A stretch of DNA of 64,000 bases from [Mycoplasma] gypis (GCF_016924775.1 NZ_JAFFTD010000001.1:1-64000), one strand, 5' to 3'. Numbered from the stretch's first letter, positions 22,739 to 33,979 are shown. Notes: generated from the letters alone by a model not told the origin. Made by a program: numbers and translations.

Positions 22739-23707
22739 ATGAAAAAAATTATCGTAGTAGGAATGGGAAATGTAGGATTTACATTTACAAATATTGCTGT
22801 TAGTCGCGGACTACAAGCAAACTACGTATTTGTTGATATGAATGAAGACATTTGTGAAGCACATGCACACGACTTCCAAGATATGGTCGCATTGATGCCA
22901 AGAAACAATTCAACATTCAAAAAAGGAACTCTATTAGAAGACTCAAAAGATGCAGATGTTGTTATTATTACAGCTTCAATTCCTATGAAAAAGCTTACAG
23001 ACCGTCTACAATTAGCTGCTGATAATGCTCTATTAATGAAAAAATTTGGAGACGATTTAAAAGCTGCAGGATTTAAAGGTTGTGTTGTTGTTGCCGCAAA
23101 CCCATGTGATGTTATGGCTGCTGCAATTCACTACGCATCAGGACTTCCATTTAATAAAGTTCTTTCAACAGGAACATTATTAGATACAGCACGTATGAGA
23201 AAATTTGTTGCCGCAAAATTAGGTGTTACAGCTGATTCAGTTCTAGGTTATACACTAGCAGAACACGGAGCTTCATTAATGGCTGCATGATCAACTTTAA
23301 AAGTTGGTGACACAATGATGTCAGATTTAATTAAAGCAAACAAATTCTCAAAAGAAGAACTAGAACAAATTCTAAAAGACACTGTTGCTGAAGGACTATA
23401 CATTTATTCACGTAAAGGTAATACACAATTTGGAATTGGAACTTCACTATTTGAAATTACTGACGCTATTGTAAACAATAAACGTTCAGTACTTCCTTTA
23501 GGAGTTAAATTACCAGAAGAATATAAAAATTCAGGAATTTATACATCTATTCCAGTAGTTTTAGGTGAAAATGGATACGAATATTTATCAACAAAACCAT
23601 CATTAAATGAAGAAGAATGACAAGCATTTGAAAAATCAACATCATCACTTGCTAAAGTTCATGAAGATGTTTTAAGATTAATTGGAATCGAAAAATCATT
23701 TAAATAA
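22739..23707 (+). CDS. L-lactate/malate-family dehydrogenase
   Basis: 322 residues with an NAD-binding GMGNVG at the N-terminus. The catalytic set of 2-hydroxyacid dehydrogenases is present: Arg89, Asn121 (AANPCDV), Asp149/Arg152 (LLDTARMR) and His176 (AEHGAS). It reduces pyruvate or oxaloacetate with NADH to renew NAD for glycolysis. The substrate-selecting position before Arg89 holds Met83 by my alignment, not the Gln of classical LDH or Arg of MDH, so specificity is uncertain. The start follows GTGAAGGA. Likely regulated together with the upstream organic-acid carrier. Confidence 0.85.
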
Positions 23708-23719
23708 TAATTTTTAAAA

Positions 23720-23764
23720 AAAATGCGAAAAACCCTTAGAAAAAGAGTTTTTTCGCATTTTTTG
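23720..23764 (+). terminator. Terminator of the dehydrogenase gene
   Basis: AAATGCGAAAAA pairs with TTTTTTCGCATTT, followed by T residues. Confidence 0.8.
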
Positions 23765-23872
23765 TATTAACTTTTGTCTTTTTTAAAAATTCAAAAAATA
23801 ATATTTTTTTATATTTGTTTTTTTTAATACTTTTTTTAAATTTATATTAAAATTAGAGATGAAAATATATTT

Positions 23873-23923
23873 ATGAAAGCAATTAAATCAATTACTAAAA
23901 CAGACCATACAATTAAGGCCTAA
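23873..23923 (+). CDS. Possible 16-residue leader peptide
   Basis: ATG at 23873 opens a 16-codon ORF ending in TAA at 23921. No strong Shine-Dalgarno precedes it. The second half of the ORF lies inside the left arm of the terminator-like hairpin at 23897-23947, the arrangement of a transcription attenuator leader. The peptide shows no run of one amino acid that would suggest a specific signal. It could equally be chance. Confidence 0.3.
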   Translation: MKAIKSITKTDHTIKA

Positions 23924-23947
23924 GTGCCTCTTTTGAGGTCTGTTTTT
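23897..23947 (+). terminator. Attenuator-like hairpin before the P80/ABC operon
   Basis: AAAACAGACC pairs with GGTCTGTTTT, enclosing a small inner stem AGGC/GCCT, and ends in seven T residues. It lies 30 bases before the lipoprotein ATG and after a likely promoter, so it would stop transcription before the operon unless read through. Confidence 0.6.
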
Positions 23948-23976
23948 TTAAAATAATTCAACCTAAAGGAGTGAAT

Positions 23977-26091
23977 ATGAAAAAAGTCACTAAATTTCTA
24001 GCGGCAACAGCCGTTTTAGTAGCACCAGTTGCAGGATTAGCTGCAAGTTGTCAAGCAGGAAGATTTGATCAAAATGATGATGGAAAACTATTAATTCTAT
24101 CACCATGATCAGATTCAAACAGACAAGGACAGATTTTACGTGAAGTTGTTGATTATTACAACAAACACCAAACAAATGCAGAAGATTTCTTACCAGTAAA
24201 TATCGAAATAGCTGGTAAAGGATATCAAGATACAACTCTTCAAGCAAAACTAAACGCACGTGATAAAGGTACATTAGCAAACGTTGTTATTCAATATCCA
24301 ACAGTTGCATCAACAATCCTTTCCTATGATATGCAATTACCATTTGATGATTTAAAAGATACAATAAATTCAATCTTTTCAGAAACATTCTTAGATGTTA
24401 ATTCAACAATTTCAGGTAATAAAGATAATCACCTATTAACAATTCCAATGACAAAATCAGGGGAAATGTTAACAATTGATAAAATTTTAGTAGGAAAATT
24501 TGCAACAGAATTAGTTGCTTTAGGAGCAACACTTGATCCAAACGCAACATTAATGAAATCATACGTGGATTACTACAAAAAACCACACACAACTGGTGAA
24601 AGTGGTGAAGTTGACAAAATCTGAGAATCAGGAAAAATTAAAGATTCTGAAGTTGAATATAAAAACGAATTAAAATCAGAATTAGCAAACTACACAATAT
24701 CTGACAGTATTTTTACTTCTTATGAAGAACTTATTAAATTCTCAAAATATGCAAAAAAAATGTATCCATATTCAACATACTACGTTTTAGGATTAGACTC
24801 TTTCCCTAACCAAACATTCGTTGCTGCTGATTCATTAGTTGGTTCAACCAATGATGCATTAGTAAACAAAGATGCGTCAGAAGTTGTTGATGGTGGATAT
24901 AACTTTAAATCATTCCACACAAGCGGAACACCACAAAACAAAACTCTTAAAGCCGTTTATGAATTATTTAAACCAGGATTTGAAGCAAATGCTATCTGAG
25001 TAGGTGGTGGTGGAGCATATGGTTCAAGTTCATTAACTGTCCAAAAAATGGCATTTTCATTAGGTTCAACAGCAGGATATTCACATACATTCTATAAAGA
25101 TAATGCAGTAGTTAAAAAATTCCACTTTGCAACAAATATTCCAGAATTAAGCGCTAAAAAGAATGTTTTTGACAAAATTACAAGTATCTCAAATGTTGGT
25201 TCTAAATTAGCCCCAACTGATGCACAAAAACAATGAGCCATCCTTGAGGGTGAACAATACAAAAACCCAATTTTAAAATCAACTGAAAAAAAAGTTGGAA
25301 AACACGACTATATTTTAAGTGACAAAAATGCAGATGCTAAATTTGCGGAAATTCAAAATCAAGAAGGTTTCTTGGTTTATGGAACTCCTTTTGTTTATGA
25401 TGAAAGTAAAAAAGTTGTTAAATATAAATTTGATGATGATGCTGATTTCGAATTTAATAAAGAAGTTAAATATCTTGGACAAATGAAACAAGGTCCAAGT
25501 GGTAAACTATACGACTTATTCTTCTTACCACAAAAATACTTAATAAAATCAGTTTCAAGTGGATCTGGAGTTGTTAATGAATTAGATGCTGACTGAATCG
25601 CTGCTCCTTCAAAAGTTAAATCAACAGATACAACAAATTACTTCTTAACACAAGGTCCTTCAATTATGGGGGTTCATGCTAATGACAAAGAAGATAAAGC
25701 AACAAAAGCATTTATTAAATGATTAATTTCAGAAAGAATTACTTTAACTGTTGATAAAAAAACTTATGAAAATTCAACACCAGTTGAAATTATTGCTGCA
25801 TATGGTTCATATATTGCACCTACAAAAAATATCTTAAGTTTAGATAAAAATTCAGAAGCCTACAAAAAACTAAAATTAAATAAAGCGACTGAAATAACAT
25901 TTGATGCTTTAAAAGATGTCTTAACAAATCCTAACAGTAACAAATTAGTAGAAGATCCAGCCGCTCCTAAATCTCAAACATTAAGACAAGGACTTGAAGC
26001 AGCAGGAAAAAGTTTCATGACAACAACAGATCAAGGTAAAGAAATGTCATTCAACCAATTTGTTCTAAAAATTAAACAAGCGGTTAGATAA
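23977..26091 (+). CDS. P80-type substrate-binding lipoprotein of an ABC importer
   Basis: 704 residues. The signal peptide ends in LAASC (Cys25) and the start follows AAAGGAG. The mature part begins with a strand-rich ILSPWSDSNRQGQ and has the general outline of an extracellular solute-binding protein of family 1, enlarged. In hominis-group mycoplasmas this family is called P80 lipoprotein and sits with a nuclease and ABC genes, as here. It probably captures nuclease products or another ligand and delivers it to the two permeases downstream. The ligand is not known. Codon use suggests strong expression. Confidence 0.8.
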
Positions 26092-26093
26092 TT

Positions 26094-27071
26094 ATGCTTA
26101 AAAACAAAAAAAGAATATTATTTTCTTTGCTAGCAGTTAGTGCAATAAGCACTACTGCTTTTGTTTCACTAGCAACAAGTTGCCAGAATAGTGAATATAA
26201 AGAATTCTTAGATAAACAAAAAGAACAAATTTTAAATTTTGATCCTGCCCATGTTACACAAAAACTAAATCAAACATTTACTTTTGAAAAAAAATTAACT
26301 CCAACTTCATTAAGAAAAACAAGAGTTACAGAAAGTTATTGAGATCTATTTAAACATTATGAAGGTGAAGTTGTAAATGTTTTTGATGGTGATACTTATA
26401 CTTTAAAAATTAAAGTTCCAAATCCAAATAAACCAAATGAATTTAGCACACAAAAAGTAAAAGTTCGTTCATGAGGAATTGACACACCAGAAACAGAAAG
26501 TGACAAAGTTCAAAGAGTTAGCCAAAAAGAACAATCATTTTCAGATAGAGATACTGAATTTGCAAAATCTTTATTAACACCACATAGAAAAGTTATTTTA
26601 ATTGCTGACTTGAACGTAAAATCATACGATAGAGTTATTGGAATAACCCTGTTTTCTGACAAAGAAAATCCTGAATCGCTTTCAGATTATAATCACATTT
26701 TTGAAATAGAAATGCTTTACAATGGATTTACAGTTTCAAGAATAAATTCAACCGATGTTTCAACTGGTAAATACGAAAATCCACAAATTAAAGAAAACCC
26801 TGATGAACCAGCCGAAACATTCCAACAATTATTTTTATGAGATTTTGCTTACGCATGAAATAATGCAATCTTAAATCGTAAAAACTTCTATAATAATTAC
26901 CGTTATCCATATCAATTACAAGATGAGGTGTATGGAAGTCATGGAGATGTTATAACATCAGATGTTTTACTTCCAGAATTAACAAGATATCCAAAACAAA
27001 CAACAGCCGAAAATAATATTTTTAAATTCTTAAAACAACAGTTGGATGAAAAGAAAAAAGATAAAAACTAG
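26094..27071 (+). CDS. Thermonuclease-family (SNase) lipoprotein
   Basis: 325 residues. A lipobox ends in LATSC (Cys30). A staphylococcal-nuclease domain follows, with VNVFDGDTY (calcium-binding Asp region, about 93-101), RSWGIDTPET (the Arg and Glu of the active site) and SYDRVIGI (second Arg). SNases cut DNA and RNA to 3'-nucleotides with Ca2+. Anchored outside the cell, it would provide nucleotides, which mycoplasmas cannot make de novo. The ATG is two bases after the lipoprotein stop with no clear Shine-Dalgarno, so coupling is likely. Confidence 0.88.
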
Positions 27072-27083
27072 ATAAGGAGTTAT

Positions 27084-29333
27084 ATGCCAAATAATATTGA
27101 CAAAGCGCAAGAAAAAATTTATCAATATTCAAAAGAAAGATATATTGCAAAAAAAACAACCCCTGCAATCGAAATTAAAAACTTAGTTATTGATTTTGGT
27201 GATGCAGTTGCAGTTGATAATGTTTCATTTAATATTGAAGAAGGAGAATTGGTTACTTTACTAGGTCCTTCAGGAAGTGGTAAATCAACAACACTAAATG
27301 CTATTTCAGGTTTATTAAGACCATCAAGTGGAAAAATCTTTTTCCGTGGGATTGATGTTACAAAATATTCTCCACAACAAAGAGAATTAGGGCTTGTTTT
27401 CCAAAACTATGCTCTTTATCCACACATGAGTGTTTATGATAATATTGCCTTTCCTTTAACTAATGATGAACATTGAAAATCAGAAACAATCGAAAATTCA
27501 AGAATTGCTCAACATAAAATTTACGAAAAGTTATTACAATATTTCAAAGCTCAAGATAATCAACTTACAGAATTAAGAAAAATATTTTACATGACAATTG
27601 ATAATCCTAAAGAGGGTTATAAATATCTACTGGAATTACAATCAACAAAAAGCAATATTTCTGAAAAAAGCTCAAATGAATTCAACCGTTTACAAGCTAA
27701 AAAAATTGCTGACTCTAATACTTTAACTGCAAAAGTAATTAATACTTCTAAAGAAATTCGAAACCAATACAATATTTCAAAAACAGTTATTGATTTTTCA
27801 ATTGATCCTGAATATTTAGGTGCTAAAGAAAAAGAACAACAAATTATTAATGAACTAAATTCAGAAGTTTCAAAATTTATTGAAACCGAAAAAACTCTTC
27901 GTGCAGAAGAAAAACAATCAATTCATGCAATTAATGGTCAAATCCTTGCTGAATTTGAAGAAATAATGGCAGGCTGAAATAGTCATCTAAGTTCTTTAGA
28001 ATTAAGAAAAAGCGCAAATGTTTTAGATAAATTAAAACTAAAAAAACTTTACGCTAAATACAAAAAAAATGAATTAAAGTTACCATTAAAATTAAAAATT
28101 TACGAAGAACAAGAAAAAAGACTTGCGAATATTAAAAAAACAGTTGTTGATATTCGCGAAAACTACTCAACATTAATGCAAAATGTTTTTAAAGAAATTC
28201 AAAGTATTGAAAACAGAAACATTATTTCTCACGCTTTCTTAAAAGCTTATGATAAAGCTTTATATAAAATTTATAAATTTGAATATTCAACTTCAAAACA
28301 AAAAAATATATTAACTCTAGCAACTTGAGAATCAAGATACAAATATGAAAAATTACTAGAATCTAAACACAAAATTAATGATGATATTAGAGCAACAAAA
28401 CAAAGAAATGCAAAAATAAAAGCAGATATCTTTGAAAAATACAAATCAAACATGCAATTAGTTTTTGACTCAATTTTCTTATCAAACAAAGTCAAAGCTA
28501 AAACATTTAGTGGAAAAATTAAAGAATTAATCACTAAATTACCAAAATCAGATCAAGAAGAAATTCATGAATTAGCAAAAGATGTTTTATCAATTTCTGA
28601 TGCTATAAATCGTGATGTTCTAGAAGTTGCTCAAAAAGTTGAAATTACTAAAAACTTATACAAAAAACCAACTCAACTAAGTGGTGGGCAACAACAACGT
28701 GTAGCTATTGCTCGGGCAATCGTTAAAAAACCAAAAATTTTACTACTTGATGAACCACTTTCAAACTTAGATGCTAAATTAAGAATTTCAACAAGAAAAT
28801 GAATTAGACAACTTCAACAAGAAAGTGGAATAACAACAGTATTTGTTACCCACGATCAAGAAGAAGCGATGTCAATCAGTGACAGAATTGTATGTATGTC
28901 AACAGCGCAAGTTCAACAAATTGGTTCTCCAATGGATCTATATGAACGTCCTACAAACGAATTTGTTGCTAAATTCTTAGGAATGCCAGAAATGACAATC
29001 GTTGATGCTGATGTTGTCGATGGTTATGTTGTAATAAATAATACAAAAATTAGAAAAGTTAAAGATTACACAAAATCAAAAATTAGAGTTGGTTTCAGAT
29101 CTGAAACATTATCAGAAATGGATAATGGTTTCATTAAAGGAACACTAAAAGTTGTTGAATATCTAGGAAAAGAAATTCAATCACAATTAGAATTAGAAAA
29201 TCTTAATACAATCGCCAACGTTTACTTAACTCAAAAAGAACGTTACGAACTTGGTGAAGTTATTACATTAGGTGTTAAAAAACCAGAAAAATTACATTTA
29301 TTTGACATTGAAACAGGAAAGAGAGTTGAATAA
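27084..29333 (+). CDS. ABC importer ATP-binding protein with a large inserted domain
   Basis: 749 residues, about twice the usual 360-380 of MsmK/UgpC-type ATPases. Walker A is GPSGSGKST at 61-69 and the Q-loop [12 protein letters not shown] follows. The chain then departs for about 380 residues of Lys/Glu-rich helical, coiled-coil-like sequence before returning at LSGGQQQR (about 531-538), [11 protein letters not shown] and VTHDQEEAM, and ends in a TOBE-like regulatory domain. The insertion lies in the helical subdomain, between Q-loop and signature, the face that meets the permeases. It energises the two permeases that follow. Shine-Dalgarno AAGGAG. The role of the insert is unknown. Confidence 0.9.
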
Positions 29334-29334
29334 A

Positions 29335-30366
29335 ATGACTAACTTCTTCAAAAATTTATTTTTAAAGAAGTTTAGAATTAAAAAATCGATTCAAGGTTTA
29401 AGTATTTTAAACAGAAATGAAAAATTCTATAAGCCACTTTTATTAATTCTTCCTTCTTTATTAACCATTTTATTATTTACATTAATTCCTTTTATTATTA
29501 CAATTTCTAATGCATTTACTAAACAAGTTGGTTTCCATGCATGAGAAACTGTTCCGAGTTTACAAAACTTTCCCGATATTTTTTCAAATCCATGATTTTT
29601 AGTTGGAATCAGAAATTCAATCGTTTATTCATTAACATCACTGCCAATTTCTTTATGTATTTCAATTATTATTTCATCGGCAATAGCTCATGTTATTAGA
29701 AAATGAGCAAGAGGATTTTGACAAACAATTTTCTTCTTACCATATGTAACTAGTGCGATCGCAGTTAGTGTTACATTCTTCTACATTTTTGATACAAATG
29801 CGGGGATTGTTAACTCAATTTTTGGAGTTAAAATACCATGATTAACAAGTGGTTCGGACTCATCATGATATCCATTTGTTGCTATTTTAGTTAACGGTGT
29901 TTGGGGAAATCTAGCATTCCAAATTCTAATTCTAACTTCAGCAATGCTTTCAGTTAGTCCTATGCTTTATAAATCAGCTTCTATTGATGGTTCATACAAA
30001 TTTAAACAGTTTTTTGCAATTACACTACCATCAATTAGAAAAACAATTTCTTTCTTAATTACAATCGGAATTATTGGGGGAATTAAAACTTTCCCACTAG
30101 CTTTATTTAACAACCAACCAGTTGAAGCGTTCTCAAATGGTGGTTCAACAATCATGTTATATATTTACTACATGGTTCAAAGTGCCCAATTCTATAAAGC
30201 TGGTGCAGCTTCATTAGTATTATTCGTTTTAGGGGTAATTATTTCATTCGGGCTAAGAAAAGTAGTTTCAATTTCATATGACTTGAGTACAAAATTAGGG
30301 GTAAGACGTGTCACAAACAAGATTAAGAATCAAACATCATTTTCAAAAAAAATCTTTAAAATCTAA
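29335..30366 (+). CDS. ABC importer permease 1 (MalF/UgpA-like)
   Basis: 343 residues with about six membrane helices and a basic N-terminal tail. The coupling EAA-loop motif of binding-protein-dependent permeases is visible as SASIDGSYKFKQFFAITLP (about 215-233). It forms the channel with permease 2. Start at ATG 29335, just after the ATPase stop; an in-frame ATG 63 bases upstream would overlap the ATPase and is less likely. The last 59 bases overlap the next gene. Confidence 0.87.
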
Positions 30367-31291
30367 ACAACAAAACCTTACTTCTCAAGTCGAAACTAGA
30401 AACTTAGTTGCACAAATTCTTTCACTTGCTTTCAAAATAACCATTCTCGGTTTCTTTGGACTAATAATTTTATTCCCTTTCTACTTCATGATTTCACAAT
30501 CACTTGTACCAGCTGCATCATCTTCAGATACTCAAACTATCTTCTATTATCCACACTCAACTACATCAAGTAAGTTAGAATTAGATTGATCAAACTTTGT
30601 TAATGCCTTTCAAAAGGGTTACTTCAATGCAATCTTATTCACTGCAGGTACTACTGCATTAAGTGTTACATGTCGTATCTTCTTTGCTATGACATTTGGA
30701 TATGCATTTAGCTTAAGAAAATGAAGATTCAAAAATCTTTCATGAGCTTTCTTCTTAGCGCTACTAGTTTTACCAGAAACAGCTTTACTAGCTGGACAAT
30801 ATCAAGTTGTTGTACGTTTAAACTTCCACGTTGGTTCATGAAAAATGGTAGCACTTACAATGCCTTTCGTTGCTAGTGTTTTCTCAGGATTTATGTTTAG
30901 AAATGCTTTCGAAGCGATTCCTGATTCAGTTAAAGAAAGTTCAATGATTGATGGAGCAAGCGAATTAAAATTCTTTGTTAGAATTGCAATTCCAATGATT
31001 AAATCAACACTTTGAACAGTATGTATTCTAACAGCTCTTGCTTCATGAAACTCATTCATTTGACCACAATTAATTTTAGGTTCTAAAGGTGATGGTGGTT
31101 ATACAGTAATGAACGTATGATTATTCACTACAGGTAAAAATGAAATGAACCCTGAAGATACTCAAATTGTTAGAAGTATCCGGATGGCAGCAACAATTCT
31201 TGTTATTCTTCCTATGTTTGTTACATACTTTATTTTCAGAGGAAGAATCATGAAAGCAATTTCAAGACAAGGTAGTGGACAAAAAGGATAA
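30308..31291 (+). CDS. ABC importer permease 2 (MalG/UgpE-like)
   Basis: 327 residues, about six membrane helices, with the EAA loop SSMIDGASELKFFVRIAIP. The GTG start at 30308 lies inside permease 1. This start gives a 35-residue basic N-terminal tail; a later start is possible but would lose part of the basic region. Completes the importer encoded with the P80 lipoprotein, nuclease and ATPase. Confidence 0.85.
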
Positions 31292-31293
31292 TT

Positions 31294-31443
31294 ATGAAAA
31301 AAACTTTAACCAAAACTGGAAAATTTTTAAAAAGACATTGAAAAACAATTTTTGTCGGAATTATTTTCGTAATTGGAATCGCTTTTGCAATTATCGCTCT
31401 TTATGGACTAGTACTACTACCAATTAACTGAGTTTCAGCTTAA
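31294..31443 (+). CDS. 49-residue membrane peptide at the end of the ABC operon
   Basis: Begins two bases after permease 2. A basic N-terminus (KKTLTKTGKFLKRHWK) precedes a single membrane helix of about 25 residues (VGIIFVIGIAFAIIALYGLVL), then a short PINWVSA end. It may be a small accessory subunit of the importer. The terminator directly after it supports a real operon end. Confidence 0.65.
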
Positions 31444-31453
31444 AACAAACAAA

Positions 31454-31478
31454 AACTGACTGAAGAAGTCAGTTTTTT
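31454..31478 (+). terminator. Terminator of the P80/ABC operon
   Basis: AACTGACT/AGTCAGTT stem followed by six T residues. Confidence 0.85.
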
Positions 31479-31504
31479 ATTTATTCTTTTTCTAATATAA
31501 ATAT

Positions 31505-31528
31505 TAAAAAAGTTGACATTGTCAACTT
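31505..31528 (-). terminator. Terminator of the DUF4231-like operon
   Basis: AAGTTGACA/TGTCAACTT stem; on the minus strand it is followed by a T-run and lies directly after the stop at 31529. Confidence 0.75.
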
Positions 31529-31939
31529 CTAATTTTGATTTTTAGATAAATCATAAATTTGATTAGCTAATTTTGTTACATTAACAACTTCTGGATTTTC
31601 AATATACTGTTTTTTGAGATTTTGAATATTTCTTAATTTAGTCATATTTGCATCGCGATCGCCCTTAAAATCAAAAAATAACATTATTGATTGAATAAAT
31701 ACAACAATTGCTGATAATATGGCAATAATTAAAAATAAAAGTTTTAAAGTAGGATCTTCATTTCAACGAATTGCAAATAAGTTTAAAAGAATTTGTAGTG
31801 ATGAAATAATCATAATAAGAAGACTGATTGCAATATAAATTAGTCTTGAAATAACATATTTTTTCCGATAACGTTTATGTTTTTCTTCGTAGTCAGTTAA
31901 AACGCTTAAATCTTTATTGTTGTTTGTCTCTTGTTCCAT
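31529..31939 (-). CDS. DUF4231-like small membrane protein (3rd gene of operon)
   Basis: 136 residues: a charged N-terminus (EEKHKRYRKKY), two membrane helices at about 30-52 and 62-84, then a soluble helical tail. This is the outline of DUF4231/SLATT-like mycoplasma membrane proteins. It overlaps the preceding gene by 26 bases. The two genes before it have the same design, so the three look like divergent paralogues. Function unknown; SLATT-type proteins elsewhere are proposed pore-forming effectors, which is not shown here. Confidence 0.6.
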
Positions 31940-32387
31940 AGCTTATTCCTTCATAGTTTAATGAACAAATTTCACAGAAATTTTTATAAAAGTTTAAATC
32001 ACGCTTTTTGTGGCGGTATTCACCTAATCTTTGATTATATAGCACTAATTCGACATTAATTTTGTCGAGTCTGTCACGATATTTAATTATTTTTTTACGG
32101 AGCGAAAAGAAAGACATAATACTTGTGAAAAAAGTAGTTCCAGCAGTTATTCCAGTAGTAATCAATAAGTATTTCGATCAGCTATCTTCTCCAAAAGCTT
32201 TAAAATTGTAGTAAAGCTGAATTGACCCAAGAATAGAAAGCACAACAGTAATAATTAAGATTAAAACATTTAGTAAAATAAATCAAAAACCTCACAAGTT
32301 GATTCTTCTTTTCATTTTGCTTGTGTATCACTGCACAAAATCATTTAATTCTTTGTATTCTTCTAATTTCGGCGTATTTCTACTCAT
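31914..32387 (-). CDS. DUF4231-like small membrane protein (2nd gene of operon)
   Basis: 157 residues. N-terminal YKELNDFVQWYTSKMKRR is followed by two membrane helices (about 34-58 and 75-97) and a soluble C-terminal part with RLDKINVELVLYNQRLGEYR and NFCEICSLNYEG. The start ATG is preceded by AGGGTG and lies inside the tail frame of the first gene. Same family layout as its neighbours. Confidence 0.68.
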
Positions 32388-32888
32388 CTTTTTCACCCTT
32401 TAAAGTATTTAAAATAATATTTTTGATACTTTGATTAGCTTTATTTTTTTCTAAGTTTTCAATTTTTTGTTTGTTTTCTAAATAGTCTTCTTTACTGAAA
32501 TCTTCATCATATTTATAAATATTTTTGAGATATATTCTAATGATTCATACATTTTTTTATAGGTATAAGTTTTCGCAAAAGATTTATAAATTGATTGAAT
32601 AATTGCGAAAATAAAAATTAAAATTGTGAATACAGCAACAGTGATTGTCAAAACAATAGGTTCATTAATTTTTTCACTAAATTGTCCAGCTTCTTTAAGG
32701 GATTCTATTCTCTGTCTACCTAAGTGAATTGCATAACTTGCAATTCCAATAATGCTTAAGTTAATTAAGATAATTATTGCATCAAAAAGTGATTGAAAAA
32801 ATACATCAATTTTAATCTTTTTTGATACTTTTTTACTTTCAGCATCAAAATATTCAATTAATTTTTCATTTAATTCTTTTTTTTCCAT
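32380..32888 (-). pseudogene. DUF4231-like small membrane protein (1st gene of operon), frameshifted
   Basis: From ATG at 32888 the frame encodes MEKKELNEKL, two membrane helices and the family loop YKKMYESLEY, then stops at 32478 after 136 residues. One base before the 3' part, at an A5 run (32522-32526 on the plus strand), the -1 frame continues with a clearly coding, charged helical tail (NIYKYDEDFSKEDYLENKQK) to TAG at 32380. That tail overlaps the next ATG, as expected in this operon. A missing A explains both frames. It may be a real mutation, a switchable homopolymer or a sequencing error. An ATG 30 bases upstream of 32888 falls in the promoter region and is unlikely. Confidence 0.6.
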
Positions 32889-32911
32889 AAAAACAATTAT
32901 AACAAATATAT

Positions 32912-32938
32912 TTAGCACTCAAAATATAAAAGTGCTAA
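32912..32938. promoter_or_regulatory. CIRCE operator (HrcA site) between DUF4231 operon and hrcA
   Basis: TTAGCACTC, nine-base spacer, AAGTGCTAA: 17 of 18 arm bases match the CIRCE consensus. It sits 23 bases before the DUF4231 ATG and over the -35 region of hrcA, so HrcA could repress both directions. The hrcA -10 box TATAAT is at 32957-32962. Confidence 0.9.
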
Positions 32939-32977
32939 TGAATGCTAAAATTAGTGTATAATTTTTAAGAGGTTATT

Positions 32978-33976
32978 ATGAGTAATTTAAATCCAAAAGA
33001 ACGTGACATATTTAAAAAAATTGTTGATAGTTATATCGAAACAGGAAATCCAGTAGGTTCAAAATATTTGTGTGAAAGATATCATTTACAATGTTCGCCA
33101 GCAACAGTTAGAAACATTATGTCTAATCTAGAAGAAAAAGAATATATTGAAAAAAATCACACTTCTAGTGGTCGTATTCCTTCTTCAAAAGGTCTTGAGT
33201 TTTATGCTAAATTTTTAGCTTATAATCCAGAAAAATATTTCAAAGAAAAATTAGAAGATATGCTTGCAAAACGTCGTTTGTCAATTGATACAACAATTGA
33301 ACAAGCGGCTAACGTAATAAGTGAAGTTGCTGGACTTACTCTTGTTACAGTTTCAGAAAATTCTGATGAGGTCTTAAAATCAATTCAATTAACTGTCTTG
33401 GGCGAAGATAGTGCAATTATTGTTTTAGTTACTTCTAGTGGTAAAGTTGAATCAAAAGTATTTAATTATGATAACGAAAAAATTCAACTTGATGATGTAA
33501 GAATTGCTGTTCGTTTGTTTAAAGACAGATTAATTAACACACCTTTAATTGAATTAAAAGAAAAAGCAAAAGCGCTCGCTCCATTACTTGCTGAAAAAGT
33601 CAAAAATTACGAAATTTTAATGCAAGAATTTATTAAAAACATTTTAACTTTTGAAAGCAATTTCAAATCAAAAATTTATAATAAAAATCAAATCATTCTT
33701 TCCCGTGATATTTCACGTGAACAAATTACTGAAATATTTGAAATGATAGAAAACCATTCTGTTTGAGAAGCCTTAGAACAAGACTTAGATGAAGAATCTG
33801 CTATTAAATTTGACATTAATAATGATCAAAATGTTAGTCTTATTTCAAAAAAAATTGAATTTCAAAATTCTGATAATATTAAAGAAATATCGATTGTGGG
33901 ACCAAAAAGAATGAATTATGAAAAAGCAATTGAAGCAATGTCAATTGTTGAAAAGCTATTAAAGAAAGGATATTAG
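32978..33976 (+). CDS. hrcA: Heat-inducible transcription repressor HrcA
   Basis: 332 residues. The N-terminal winged-helix region carries the family sequence NPKERDIFKKIVDSYIETG and SPATVRNIMSNLEEKEYI followed by HTSSGRIPSSKG. The remainder is the HrcA dimerisation domain. HrcA binds CIRCE sites and represses chaperone genes until heat stress. Here CIRCE sites lie before hrcA itself and before dnaK. First gene of an hrcA-grpE operon. Confidence 0.95.
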
Positions 33977-33979
33977 TTT

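Noticed and set aside
23990..24592. Leu/Val-rich minus-strand ORFs in the P80 gene
   Set aside because: Antisense of a well-supported lipoprotein; the Leu-rich composition is what antisense of this AT-rich coding sequence gives.
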